Part shown: positions 1 through 5,302 of the stretch, one piece after another | Numbering within the stretch: position 1 is the stretch's first letter | How the letters are laid out: the number at the start of each line of letters is the position of its first letter | Source: an uncultured Dysosmobacter sp. | Lineage (GTDB): Bacteria > Bacillota > Clostridia > Oscillospirales > Oscillospiraceae | NCBI GenBank assembly: GCA_934504065.1 | Contig: CAKSVQ010000121.1 | Coordinates: 1 to 6,939, forward strand | Direction of reading: 5' to 3' | Length of the DNA stretch: 6,939 nt | Translations under genes and position numbers: made by a program | The notes under the pieces: generated by a model | The model's database searches: none | What the model saw: the letters and a program-made list of their open reading frames with translations, nothing else | Told to the model about the DNA's origin: nothing

Positions 1-1
1 C

Positions 2-577
2 CGCCAGTTGACAGAGTTGTGCGCCCGGGGTGTTGTGCGCATTTCCTCTCATTCGCTGGGTCAGGAAATGAATATTACCGCTTCCCAGATCCGGCAGGAC
101 TTTAGCTGCTTCGGCGAATTTGGCCAGCAGGGGTATGGGTATAACGTGGAAGAGCTGCGCGCTGAGATCGGACATATTTTGGGGGTGGACAACGACCACC
201 ATCTTATTATGATCGGCGTGGGCAATCTGGGACGGGCACTGCTGCGAAACTTTCCGTTCTCCCAGACGGGCTTTTCCGTGGATGCGGCATTCGACGTGTC
301 GCCCACGGTGATCGGTTCTGCGGTCAACAGTGTGCCTGTATATGGTCTGGATGAGCTGGAGACTTATATTTCCGGCCATACGGTGGATGTGGTCGTACTG
401 ACGATCCCGCAGAACGTGGCACAGGATATGGCGGACCGCCTGATCGCCATGGGTGTGCATGGGTTCTGGAATTTCACCAATGTGGAGCTTTCCAGCACTG
501 ACCCGGATGTGAAGTTTGAGAACATCCACTTTGCAGACAGTCTTTTGACGCTCAGTTACCGCATTGCCAACCGCTGA
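2..577 (+). CDS. rex: Redox-sensing transcriptional repressor Rex, 5' truncated by window edge
   Basis: Rex is a cytoplasmic dimeric repressor that binds DNA when the NADH/NAD+ ratio is low and lets go when NADH binds, controlling fermentation and NADH-reoxidising genes. The frame is open to the left edge (first codon at base 2), giving 191 visible residues. Family length is about 210, so roughly 20 residues of the N-terminal winged helix are missing. Visible residues 27-35 (ASQIRQDFS) are the characteristic DNA-recognition helix, followed by the conserved GEFGQQGYGYNV stretch (38-49). A Rossmann nucleotide loop GVGNLGRAL lies at 72-80, an acidic residue ends the next strand (FDVS, 97-100), and the conserved C-terminal segment WNFTNVEL is at 157-164. 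The SLH-protein gene follows directly on the same strand, an unusual partner for rex. No Rex-type operator was found in this window. Confidence 0.96.
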   Translation, partial: RQLTELCARGVVRISSHSLGQEMNITASQIRQDFSCFGEFGQQGYGYNVEELRAEIGHILGVDNDHHLIMIGVGNLGRALLRNFPFSQTGFSVDAAFDVSPTVIGSAVNSVPVYGLDELETYISGHTVDVVVLTIPQNVAQDMADRLIAMGVHGFWNFTNVELSSTDPDVKFENIHFADSLLTLSYRIANR

Positions 578-594
578 GTGCGGCGTTTCAGGAA

Positions 595-606
595 GGATAC
601 GTATCC
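595..606. repeat. 12-bp perfect palindrome in SLH-gene leader
   Basis: GGATACGTATCC is a perfect palindrome sitting between the AGGAAGG ribosome-binding site, which it partly overlaps, and the ATG at 611. As RNA it could pair only as a short tight hairpin; as DNA it could be a protein site. No function can be assigned from one copy. Confidence 0.5.
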
Positions 607-610
607 GCTT

Positions 611-1690
611 ATGAACAAAAAAGTATGGTTGTTGCTGCCGCTTGCCTTGGCACTGGCGGCGGCAGTATGGGGATACGCTGCGGGCGATGCCAGTGATCCG
701 CTGGCATCGCTGAGCTATTTGGAGGGGACGTTTTCCTCTGCGGTGAATGCAAAAGTGGAGGAGAAGCTGAATGCTTCCGATGCGGTCATCTCATCCGGCG
801 GTGGAGCGGCAAATACGGCAAGCGATGCCGGATGGGCTGAGGATCAGCTCAAGCAGGGGGATACACTTCAATGTGCGACGGGGGCAAGTGTGATGCTTCT
901 GGCCGGACAGGGAAGTATGTCTTATGCTTCTGGCACGGTCGTGGATGTGACCGATGGACGCATTGCCGCCAGCGGCAGCGTGATGCAGGCAAATCACCGT
1001 TATCTCGTCGCGGAAGGTACGACTGTCGCCTTTACGATGACCTCCAAAACGGCAGTGGTGGATCATGAGGGCGGCACGGTATCCTGTTCAGATGCTGTGG
1101 ACTATAATGCCATGGCGTCCGCTCTCAAAACGCTGCACCTTTTTCAGGGGAGCTTTACCGGATACGGGCAGGGCTTTGATTTGGAAGCTGCACCGACCCG
1201 CTTGCAGGCACTGATCATGTTCGTCCGTGTGTTGGGTGAGGAAGAGCAAGCCCTTGCGTGGACGGGGACTACGCCGTTTGCAGATATTCAAAAAGGCTCA
1301 CAGGCGGAAAAGTATGTGGGCTATGCGTACAGCAAGGGGTATACGAACGGATACAGCGCCACGCAGTTCAAGCCCTCCGGTGCGGTCAATGCCCGCCAGT
1401 ATGCAGAATTTGTGCTGCGGGCCATGGGGTATAGCTCTGTGGCGAATACTGATCTGTCCGACACATTGTTCCGCGCTCAGAGCGCAGGCGTGTTGACGGC
1501 GGGTGAGGTAGAAATGCTCCAACGGGATCCGTTTTTGCGCGCGGAGTTGGTGTATATTTCTTATTACGCGCTGGATGCTTGGCTGGCGGACGGCAGCGGA
1601 ACACTGGGAACATCGCTGGAGGATAAAGGTGTGTTCACCGCCCGGGAGTGGGACACGGCCCATGCAGCCATAACAGGCGGGCGCTTATAA
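611..1690 (+). CDS. Secreted S-layer-homology (SLH) domain protein
   Basis: This is a predicted exported protein anchored to the cell wall; its exact role is unknown. From the ATG at 611 it has 359 residues: a signal peptide (K3-K4, then a hydrophobic core at about 5-24 with AAG near the likely cleavage site), a Ser/Gly/Ala linker (about 56-75), and a beta-rich segment at about 78-160. That segment (starting LKQGDTLQCATGASVML) resembles the FecR-like module often seen in clostridial SLH proteins. Two or three SLH-like repeats follow: about 173-209, 236-274 (AYSKGYTNGYSATQFKP is the clearest) and a degenerate one at about 288-320. SLH repeats bind pyruvylated secondary wall polymer. A GTG at 578, directly after the rex stop, could add 11 residues. 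I prefer 611 because it gives a clean signal peptide, although its AGGAAGG (590-596) lies a rather long 14 nt upstream. It is probably cotranscribed with rex. Confidence 0.85.
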   Translation: MNKKVWLLLPLALALAAAVWGYAAGDASDPLASLSYLEGTFSSAVNAKVEEKLNASDAVISSGGGAANTASDAGWAEDQLKQGDTLQCATGASVMLLAGQGSMSYASGTVVDVTDGRIAASGSVMQANHRYLVAEGTTVAFTMTSKTAVVDHEGGTVSCSDAVDYNAMASALKTLHLFQGSFTGYGQGFDLEAAPTRLQALIMFVRVLGEEEQALAWTGTTPFADIQKGSQAEKYVGYAYSKGYTNGYSATQFKPSGAVNARQYAEFVLRAMGYSSVANTDLSDTLFRAQSAGVLTAGEVEMLQRDPFLRAELVYISYYALDAWLADGSGTLGTSLEDKGVFTAREWDTAHAAITGGRL

Positions 1691-1694
1691 CTTT

Positions 1695-1752
1695 GCAGGA
1701 ACCCTTATGGTAGGGCTGCATAATATGGATTGAGGCCGGCGATCCCGGTCAA
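1695..1752 (+). other. Two small leader hairpins between the SLH gene and the microprotein gene
   Basis: The first hairpin pairs GCAG (1695-1698) with CTGC (1716-1719) and CCCT (1702-1705) with AGGG (1712-1715), leaving a three-base bulge. The second pairs TTGA (1730-1733) with TCAA (1749-1752) and CCGG (1736-1739) with CCGG (1745-1748). Neither is followed by a T-run, so they are poor intrinsic terminators. Read-through from the SLH gene into the microprotein gene is possible. The bases CATAAT (1719-1724) preceded by TG resemble an extended -10 box, but no -35 box lies at a good distance. Confidence 0.35.
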
Positions 1753-1773
1753 CAATTCATAGGGGGTTCCGAT

Positions 1774-1911
1774 ATGTGTAACAATGGTTGGGGCGGAGGA
1801 AACTGCTGCTGGATTATCATTCTGCTTATCATCGTCTTCTGCTGCTGCGGCAACGGCTGGGGCAGCTGCGGCGGTGGCGGCTGCAACTGCAACAACAATT
1901 CCTGCTGCTGA
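1774..1911 (+). CDS. 45-aa cysteine/glycine/asparagine-rich uncharged membrane microprotein (unknown function)
   Basis: I do not recognise a named family. The ATG at 1774 has a strong AGGGGG ribosome-binding site (1761-1766) at 7 nt spacing, which is the main reason to believe the gene. The 45 residues use only ten amino-acid types and contain no charged residue at all: 11 Cys, 11 Gly and 8 Asn. Layout: a Cys/Asn/Trp/Gly head (1-10), a Cys pair (11-12), a short hydrophobic core WIIILLIIVF (13-22), a Cys triplet (23-25), then a Gly/Asn/Cys tail ending in Cys-Cys. The core flanked by Cys suggests membrane insertion or interfacial association, with Cys available for disulfides, metal or acylation. 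It superficially recalls small Gly-rich sporulation or coat proteins such as the YjcZ type, and sporulation genes lie 3.4 kb away, but that link is speculative. A terminator-like hairpin follows 15 bases after the stop. Confidence 0.72.
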   Translation: MCNNGWGGGNCCWIIILLIIVFCCCGNGWGSCGGGGCNCNNNSCC

Positions 1912-1925
1912 TTTTTCATAAGCAA

Positions 1926-1951
1926 GAGCGCGCCGGGTATCCGGCGCGCTT
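1926..1951 (+). terminator. GC-rich hairpin after the microprotein gene (copy 1 of a direct repeat)
   Basis: The stem AGCGCGCCGG (1927-1936) pairs perfectly with CCGGCGCGCT (1941-1950) around loop GTAT. The placement 15 bases past the stop suits a terminator, but what follows is TCAGTTT rather than a proper T-run, so termination may be weak here. A near-identical copy with a real T-run lies at 2151-2179. Confidence 0.55.
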
Positions 1952-1961
1952 CAGTTTGCCG

Positions 1962-2002
1962 AAAAAGCCTCGCAGAGTTTCACGTCTGCAGACGTGAAAG
2001 GC
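1962..2002 (-). terminator. Minus-strand terminator-like palindrome
   Basis: A perfect 22-bp palindrome occupies 1978-1999 (half-site TTTCACGTCTG). Read on the minus strand, GCCT (2002-1999) can also pair with AGGC (1970-1967), which is followed at once by TTTTT (1966-1962). That gives a hairpin-plus-T-run arrangement for RNA coming from the right. No minus-strand gene within the window is seen that would need it. Confidence 0.4.
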
Positions 2003-2112
2003 ATGAAATCTGTTTTCTGCCGCGACATGTGCGTGGCAGAAAACACTTTGCGCGGAGTGAGCGTCGAATTGGCCGCATCGCGGCCAACCGAGGCGCAGAG
2101 CGAAGTGAAGCC

Positions 2113-2146
2113 TTGTCACAAAAGTGGCTCGCCACTTTTGTGACAA
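2113..2146. repeat. 16-bp perfect inverted repeat hairpin
   Basis: TTGTCACAAAAGTGGC at 2113-2128 is exactly inverted at 2131-2146, separated by only TC, so the RNA would form a long stem closed by a CTCG tetraloop. It is the strongest single stem in the window. It lacks a flanking T-run on either strand, so it is not an ordinary intrinsic terminator. Confidence 0.75.
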
Positions 2147-2150
2147 TGAT

Positions 2151-2179
2151 GAGCGCGCCGGGTATCCGGCGTGCTTTTT
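2151..2179 (+). terminator. GC-rich intrinsic terminator (copy 2 of the direct repeat)
   Basis: The stem AGCGCGCCGG (2152-2161) pairs with CCGGCGTGCT (2166-2175) around loop GTAT and is followed by TTTTT (2175-2179). Compared with copy 1, a single C-to-T change at 2172 keeps pairing as G-T. This copy has the T-run that copy 1 lacks and would insulate the mrnC promoter 30 bases downstream. Confidence 0.7.
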
Positions 2180-2209
2180 CTATGGGCAAAGCACATGGCA
2201 GGGAAGCGG

Positions 2210-2238
2210 ATGACAAACGGAAAAAAATGTGGTATGAT
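2210..2238 (+). promoter_or_regulatory. Sigma-A-type promoter for mrnC-rqcH
   Basis: ATGACA (2210-2215) matches the -35 consensus at five of six positions. An exact 17-bp spacer follows, then TATGAT (2233-2238), five of six at -10. TGG directly before the -10 makes it an extended -10 box. Transcription would start near 2245, giving a leader of about 25 bases before the ATG at 2271. It lies just after the terminator at 2151-2179, as expected for an independent transcription unit. Confidence 0.7.
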
Positions 2239-2270
2239 CATACGCAGGAATGCAAATAACGGAGGACTCT

Positions 2271-2678
2271 ATGGAGAATTATTGGAATGTGCAGCTGACG
2301 CAGGATCAGCTTCGCGGCATCAGTTCCATTGGACTGGCCCATGTGGGCGACGCCGTTTTTGAACTTCTAGTGCGCACGTGGCTAAGCGCCCATGGGAAGG
2401 CCACTGGAAAAGGGCTGCATCAGGCCACGGTCCGTCTGGTCTGTGCGGAAAGTCAGGCGGCAAAGGCGGAGCGCGTCCTTCTAAAGCTGACAGAAGAGGA
2501 ACTTGCGGTTTTTAAGCGGGGCCGGAACGCACAGGTGCACACTGTCCCCGGCCATGCCAGCCGCGCACAGTACGGCGAGGCGACGGCACTGGAGGCGCTG
2601 CTGGGCTGGCTGTGGCTGGCAGGGCGGCATGAGCGGGTCAATGAATTGTTTTGCTGCATGATGGAGGAGACGGTCTGA
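2271..2678 (+). CDS. mrnC: Mini-ribonuclease III (Mini-III)
   Basis: Mini-III is a dimeric RNase III-like enzyme without a double-stranded-RNA-binding domain. In Bacillus it trims the ends of 23S rRNA precursor within the 50S particle. The 135-residue product matches the family length. It shows the RNase III signature HVGDAVFELLVR (24-35) with catalytic Asp27, the conserved KRGRNAQ (82-88), and YGEATALEALLGWLWL (101-116) with the second metal-binding residue Glu108. The start at 2271 is chosen because GGAGG (2261-2265) lies 5 nt upstream. An in-frame ATG at 2250 would fall almost at the transcript 5' end, before that site. The stop overlaps the rqcH start by one base (TGATG), so translation is probably coupled. 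In many Bacillota mrnC sits beside cysS; here it is not preceded by a tRNA-synthetase gene. Confidence 0.95.
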   Translation: MENYWNVQLTQDQLRGISSIGLAHVGDAVFELLVRTWLSAHGKATGKGLHQATVRLVCAESQAAKAERVLLKLTEEELAVFKRGRNAQVHTVPGHASRAQYGEATALEALLGWLWLAGRHERVNELFCCMMEETV

Positions 2679-4426
2679 TGCCATTGGATGCAATTTGTTT
2701 ACAGGCTGTGGTGCAGGAGCTACGGCCAAAGCTGCTGAATCTGCGAATCGACAAGGTGCAGCAGCCTGCCCGGGATCAGGTGATCCTGCTGCTGCGGGGC
2801 AATCAGCGGCTGCTGCTCAATGCGGGGGCGAACGCCCCCCGGCTTCAACTGACGGAGATCACGCGGGACAATCCTGCGGAGCCACCCATGTTCTGTATGC
2901 TGCTGCGCAAGCATCTGGTGGGAGCCCGGGTAGCGGATATTACACAGCCGCCGCTGGAACGGCTGGTGCGGCTGGAATTGGATGTCACGGATGATTTTGG
3001 CCAGCCGGGGCGGCGGACACTGGTGTTGGAAGCTATGGGGCGGCGCTCGAACCTGATTCTGCTGGATGGTGAGGGGCGGATCATTGATTGTATGCGCCGC
3101 GTGGACGCGGAGATGTCCGCGTCCAGACAGGTGCTGCCGGGGCTTTATTATGAGCCGCCTGCATCGGTGGGCCGATTGCCTGTGACAGAGGAAACGGAAG
3201 ATGGATTCCGGGAAAAAATGCGCACCGTTAATCAGGAGCGGCAGTTGGATGCCTTTTTGCTGGACAGTTATTTTGGTGTTTCCCCTCTAATGGCCAGAGA
3301 AATCGCATTTCGCGCTGCGGGAAGCGTCGATGCTAGGCTTTATGAGCTGAACGAAGAAGCCCGCAGACGTTTCTGGGGGAAGATTCTTGAATTTTCAAAT
3401 GCTGTCATGCAAAATAACTTTACGGCAATTATGCTGAAACGGGATGGGAAGCCAGAAGAATTTGCCTGTTTTCCGATCCTGCAATACGGCGCTGCGCAGG
3501 AAATGGAGAAGTTCGATTCTTTTTCTGACCTGCTGGATAGCTTTTATGAACAGCGAGAGCGGCAGGAACGGGTGCGCCAGCGGGGGGCGGACCTGATCCG
3601 CACAGCCACCACGGCCCGGGACCGTTTGCGGCGGAAGCTGGCGCTTCAGGAGAAGGACTATGCCCAAACGCAGAACCGCGACCAGCTGCGGCTAAGCGGC
3701 GACCTCATCACGTCTAATCTCTATCGCATGGAGCGGGGGAGCAGCCGTCTGGTTTGTGAGAATTTTTATGAGGAGGGCTGTCCGTCCATCACTATTCCGT
3801 TGGACCCGCTGCTGACGCCCCAGCAAAATGCTGCTAAATATTATAAGCGTTACACAAAGGCCAAGACGGCGGAAAAGTATTTGCGGGAGCAGATGGAGAT
3901 CGCCCGGCGGGATGCGGAATATCTGGAAAGTGTGCTGGAAGAGATTAGCCACGCCGAGACGGAGCAGGATTTCATCGACATTCGCGGCGAGTTGAAGGAA
4001 GCGGGATTTCTCCGCAGGCAGGGAAAGAAGGAGATCAAGCGGGCGGCCCGTCCCCGGGCGTTTATGACCAGCAGCGGATTCCAAGTGCTGGTTGGCCGGA
4101 ATAACCGCCAGAATGATCAGCTGACCTTGAAAGAAGCTGACCGACGGGATATCTGGTTCCACACCCAGAAGATCCACGGCTCGCACGCTATTTTGCGCAC
4201 ACAGGGGCAGGAAGTGGATGACGATACCATTGTGGAAGCGGCAAAGCTGGCGGCTTATTATTCGCAGGCACGGGAGAGCGGCAATGTACCCGTGGATTAT
4301 ACCCCGGTAAAAAATGTGAAAAAGCCAGCAGGGGCCCGTCCCGGCATGGTGATCTACACCACCTGCCGCACGGTGAATGTCACACCGGATGAAGAATTGG
4401 TCAAATGCCTTGCGGTGAAGAAATAA
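2678..4426 (+). CDS. rqcH: NFACT-family ribosome quality-control protein RqcH (FbpA-type)
   Basis: RqcH binds stalled 50S-nascent-chain complexes and adds alanine tails that mark the chain for degradation. Older annotations call it fibronectin-binding protein. The 582-residue length is typical. The NFACT-N domain covers roughly 1-270, with the hallmark EPPMFCMLLRKHLVG (68-82) and MGRRSNLILLD (120-130). A helical, coiled-coil-rich section lies at about 285-435. The C-terminal NFACT-R domain (about 460-575) has DIWFHTQKIHGSHAIL (491-506) and the terminal PGMVIYTTCRTVNVTPDEELVK. At the position of the Asp-Arg pair needed for tailing in B. subtilis RqcH, this protein reads Glu94-Arg95. The ATG at 2678 overlaps the mrnC stop and has GGAGG at 2663-2667, 10 nt upstream. 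The gene ends at a strong terminator. Confidence 0.94.
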   Translation: MPLDAICLQAVVQELRPKLLNLRIDKVQQPARDQVILLLRGNQRLLLNAGANAPRLQLTEITRDNPAEPPMFCMLLRKHLVGARVADITQPPLERLVRLELDVTDDFGQPGRRTLVLEAMGRRSNLILLDGEGRIIDCMRRVDAEMSASRQVLPGLYYEPPASVGRLPVTEETEDGFREKMRTVNQERQLDAFLLDSYFGVSPLMAREIAFRAAGSVDARLYELNEEARRRFWGKILEFSNAVMQNNFTAIMLKRDGKPEEFACFPILQYGAAQEMEKFDSFSDLLDSFYEQRERQERVRQRGADLIRTATTARDRLRRKLALQEKDYAQTQNRDQLRLSGDLITSNLYRMERGSSRLVCENFYEEGCPSITIPLDPLLTPQQNAAKYYKRYTKAKTAEKYLREQMEIARRDAEYLESVLEEISHAETEQDFIDIRGELKEAGFLRRQGKKEIKRAARPRAFMTSSGFQVLVGRNNRQNDQLTLKEADRRDIWFHTQKIHGSHAILRTQGQEVDDDTIVEAAKLAAYYSQARESGNVPVDYTPVKNVKKPAGARPGMVIYTTCRTVNVTPDEELVKCLAVKK

Positions 4427-4440
4427 AATAAATCAATGAA

Positions 4441-4475
4441 GGACAGCCACGTGGCAAAACGTGGCTGTCCTTTTT
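4441..4475 (+). terminator. Intrinsic terminator of mrnC-rqcH, shared by converging genes
   Basis: GGACAGCCACG (4441-4451) pairs perfectly with CGTGGCTGTCC (4460-4470) around an 8-base loop, followed by TTTTT (4471-4475). It is 14 bases after the rqcH stop. The same hairpin lies 17 bases past the stop of the converging minus-strand flavoprotein gene. On that strand the bases after it (TTCATTGATTT) are only moderately T-rich, so it may work less well in that direction. Confidence 0.92.
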
Positions 4476-4492
4476 GTGTCTTCGGTATGGAT

Positions 4493-5119
4493 TCAGCGGA
4501 TAAAGTTGGTCTTTGCGCCGGATTCTGCTTCGGGCGGCTGAATGCCGGAGTGCTTTCCAGCATGGATGCACTGCAGGAGCCACGCCATGTTCCGGGCCAG
4601 ATTGCGCATGACCTGCAGTCCTTCTTCGTCCTTTTGCACGTCGGAGGGCTGGCTGCCATGCACCATCGTCCAGTAGGTGGAGCTGACGATCGGCATTTGG
4701 GAGATGGTGAAATATTTTTGCAGAACATCCAGTGTAGCGGTGGTTCCGGCCCGGCGGGCAGAGGCCAGCGCAGCGGCGGGCTTATGCTCAAACGCGGATT
4801 TTCCGGCGTAAAATACCCGGTCCAACACAGAGAGGATGCGCCCGCTGGGGTGCGCGTAGTAAACAGGTGTGCCAAAGACAAATCCGTCGGCTTCCCGGGC
4901 CTTTTCAATGATTTGGTTGACAATATCATCGTCAAATACGCATTTTCCGGGAAGCTTTGCGCATCCGCCGCAGGCGGTGCAGTCCCGTACGGGATCAGTG
5001 CCTAAGAATACGATCTCTGTTTGAATCCCGGTTTGTTCCAGTGTATCCGCCACCTCGTGGAGCGCGGCGTCCGTGCAGCCGTGGGGGTGGGAGCTGCCGT
5101 TGAGCAATAAGACTTTCAT
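4493..5119 (-). CDS. Iron-sulfur flavoprotein-like NAD(P)H-dependent FMN reductase family protein
   Basis: The product is a 208-residue flavodoxin-fold protein of the NADPH-dependent FMN reductase / iron-sulfur flavoprotein (Isf) superfamily, predicted to be a cytoplasmic electron-transfer or reductase enzyme with FMN. Residues 1-18 (MKVLLLNGSSHPHGCTD) form the first beta strand and the FMN phosphate loop. GTPVYYAHPSG (83-93) is the second flavin-binding loop. Between them Cys47, Cys50, Cys53 and Cys60 make a CX2CX2CX6C cluster like the compact 4Fe-4S motif of archaeal and clostridial Isf proteins, so an Fe-S cluster is inferred. The substrate is unknown. The start at 5119 is set by the family N-terminus and an AGAAAGG site (minus strand, 5135-5129) 9 nt upstream. 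A longer in-frame extension upstream looks non-native. It converges on rqcH and diverges from spoIIAA. Confidence 0.88.
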   Translation of the reverse strand: MKVLLLNGSSHPHGCTDAALHEVADTLEQTGIQTEIVFLGTDPVRDCTACGGCAKLPGKCVFDDDIVNQIIEKAREADGFVFGTPVYYAHPSGRILSVLDRVFYAGKSAFEHKPAAALASARRAGTTATLDVLQKYFTISQMPIVSSTYWTMVHGSQPSDVQKDEEGLQVMRNLARNMAWLLQCIHAGKHSGIQPPEAESGAKTNFIR

Positions 5120-5154
5120 ATGATCCGACCTTTCTGCGCCGGAGCCCCAGCGCG

Positions 5155-5224
5155 TTTCCGCCATTATAGCGTATTTACAGGTTGGAAACAAGCGAGGAAG
5201 TAAGAATATCTGTTCTGGCGGAAA
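5155..5224. repeat. 9-bp inverted repeat spanning the flavoprotein/spoIIAA intergenic region
   Basis: TTTCCGCCA (5155-5163) is exactly inverted as TGGCGGAAA (5216-5224), with 52 bases between. The left arm touches the flavoprotein -10 box and the right arm lies upstream of its -35. This placement suits a looping repressor or activator pair, but one occurrence does not prove function. Confidence 0.45.
5163..5191 (-). promoter_or_regulatory. Promoter for the flavoprotein gene
   Basis: On the minus strand, TTGTTT (5191-5186) serves as a weak -35, followed by a 17-bp spacer and a perfect TATAAT (5168-5163). Transcription would begin near 5156, giving a leader of about 37 bases. The -10 box overlaps one arm of a 9-bp inverted repeat (5155-5163 with 5216-5224), a possible regulator site. 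Confidence 0.55.
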
Positions 5225-5302
5225 AATCCGACAAAAAAGCAAGGGGACAGGCTTCTATAATCAAAATCGATCAGAAAATTGTCAAGAGGAAAGGGGAAAC
5301 GG

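Larger units (their letters stand above)
1926..2176. repeat. Multi-hairpin non-coding block bounded by a 26-bp direct repeat
   Basis: This stretch carries no credible gene: short frames here have no ribosome-binding site and are interrupted by palindromes. The ends are a 26-bp direct repeat (1926-1951 and 2151-2176, one mismatch). Between them are a 22-bp perfect palindrome (1978-1999), a 14-pair hairpin with one G-T pair (2011-2024 with 2032-2045, loop ACATGTG), an 8-bp stem TTGGCCGC/GCGGCCAA (2069-2076 with 2080-2087, loop ATC) and a 16-bp perfect inverted repeat (2113-2128 with 2131-2146). The third stem may be extended by pairing of CACTT (2044-2048) with AAGTG (2104-2108). Such dense structure fits either a structured RNA or a non-autonomous repeat element of the MITE/REP kind. 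The sequence alone does not decide. Confidence 0.7.

Noticed and set aside
1298..1663. Minus-strand open frame inside the SLH gene
   Set aside because: It is a shadow of a clear SLH-domain protein, is Arg/His-rich without motifs, and has no start signal.
1700..1727. Sigma-K-like promoter (AACC, then CATAATATG) before the microprotein gene
   Set aside because: The -10 misses the final A of CATANNNTA and the AC-type -35 is too short to be specific. It would be attractive for a coat protein but is not supported.
2113..2146. Possible Rex operator (TTGTCACAA / TTGTGACAA)
   Set aside because: Rex sites in Bacillota resemble TTGTTAA separated from TTAACAA. Here the arms are GC-tipped and form a near-continuous 16-bp hairpin, so it fits RNA structure better.
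1916..2259. Overlapping open frames on both strands through the hairpin block
   Set aside because: They run through perfect palindromes, lack ribosome-binding sites, and their products look like the two strands of one repeat (for example FVT and SQKW occurring on both strands).
2250..2270. Alternative mrnC start giving seven more residues
   Set aside because: It lies before the GGAGG site and only a few bases after the predicted transcription start.
5195..5224. Possible sigma-H promoter for spoIIAA (AGGAAGT and GCGGAAA)
   Set aside because: The two boxes are 16 bases apart where 11-12 are expected, and each has mismatches.
5120..5242. N-terminal extension of the flavoprotein by about 41 codons
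   Set aside because: The family begins with the MKVLLLNGSS strand. The extension crosses the predicted promoter and has no ribosome-binding site.
5256..5261. TATAAT upstream of spoIIAA
   Set aside because: It is a perfect -10 hexamer, but at 16-18 bases upstream there is only an A-run and no -35 box. It could be functional only with an activator, so it is not called.
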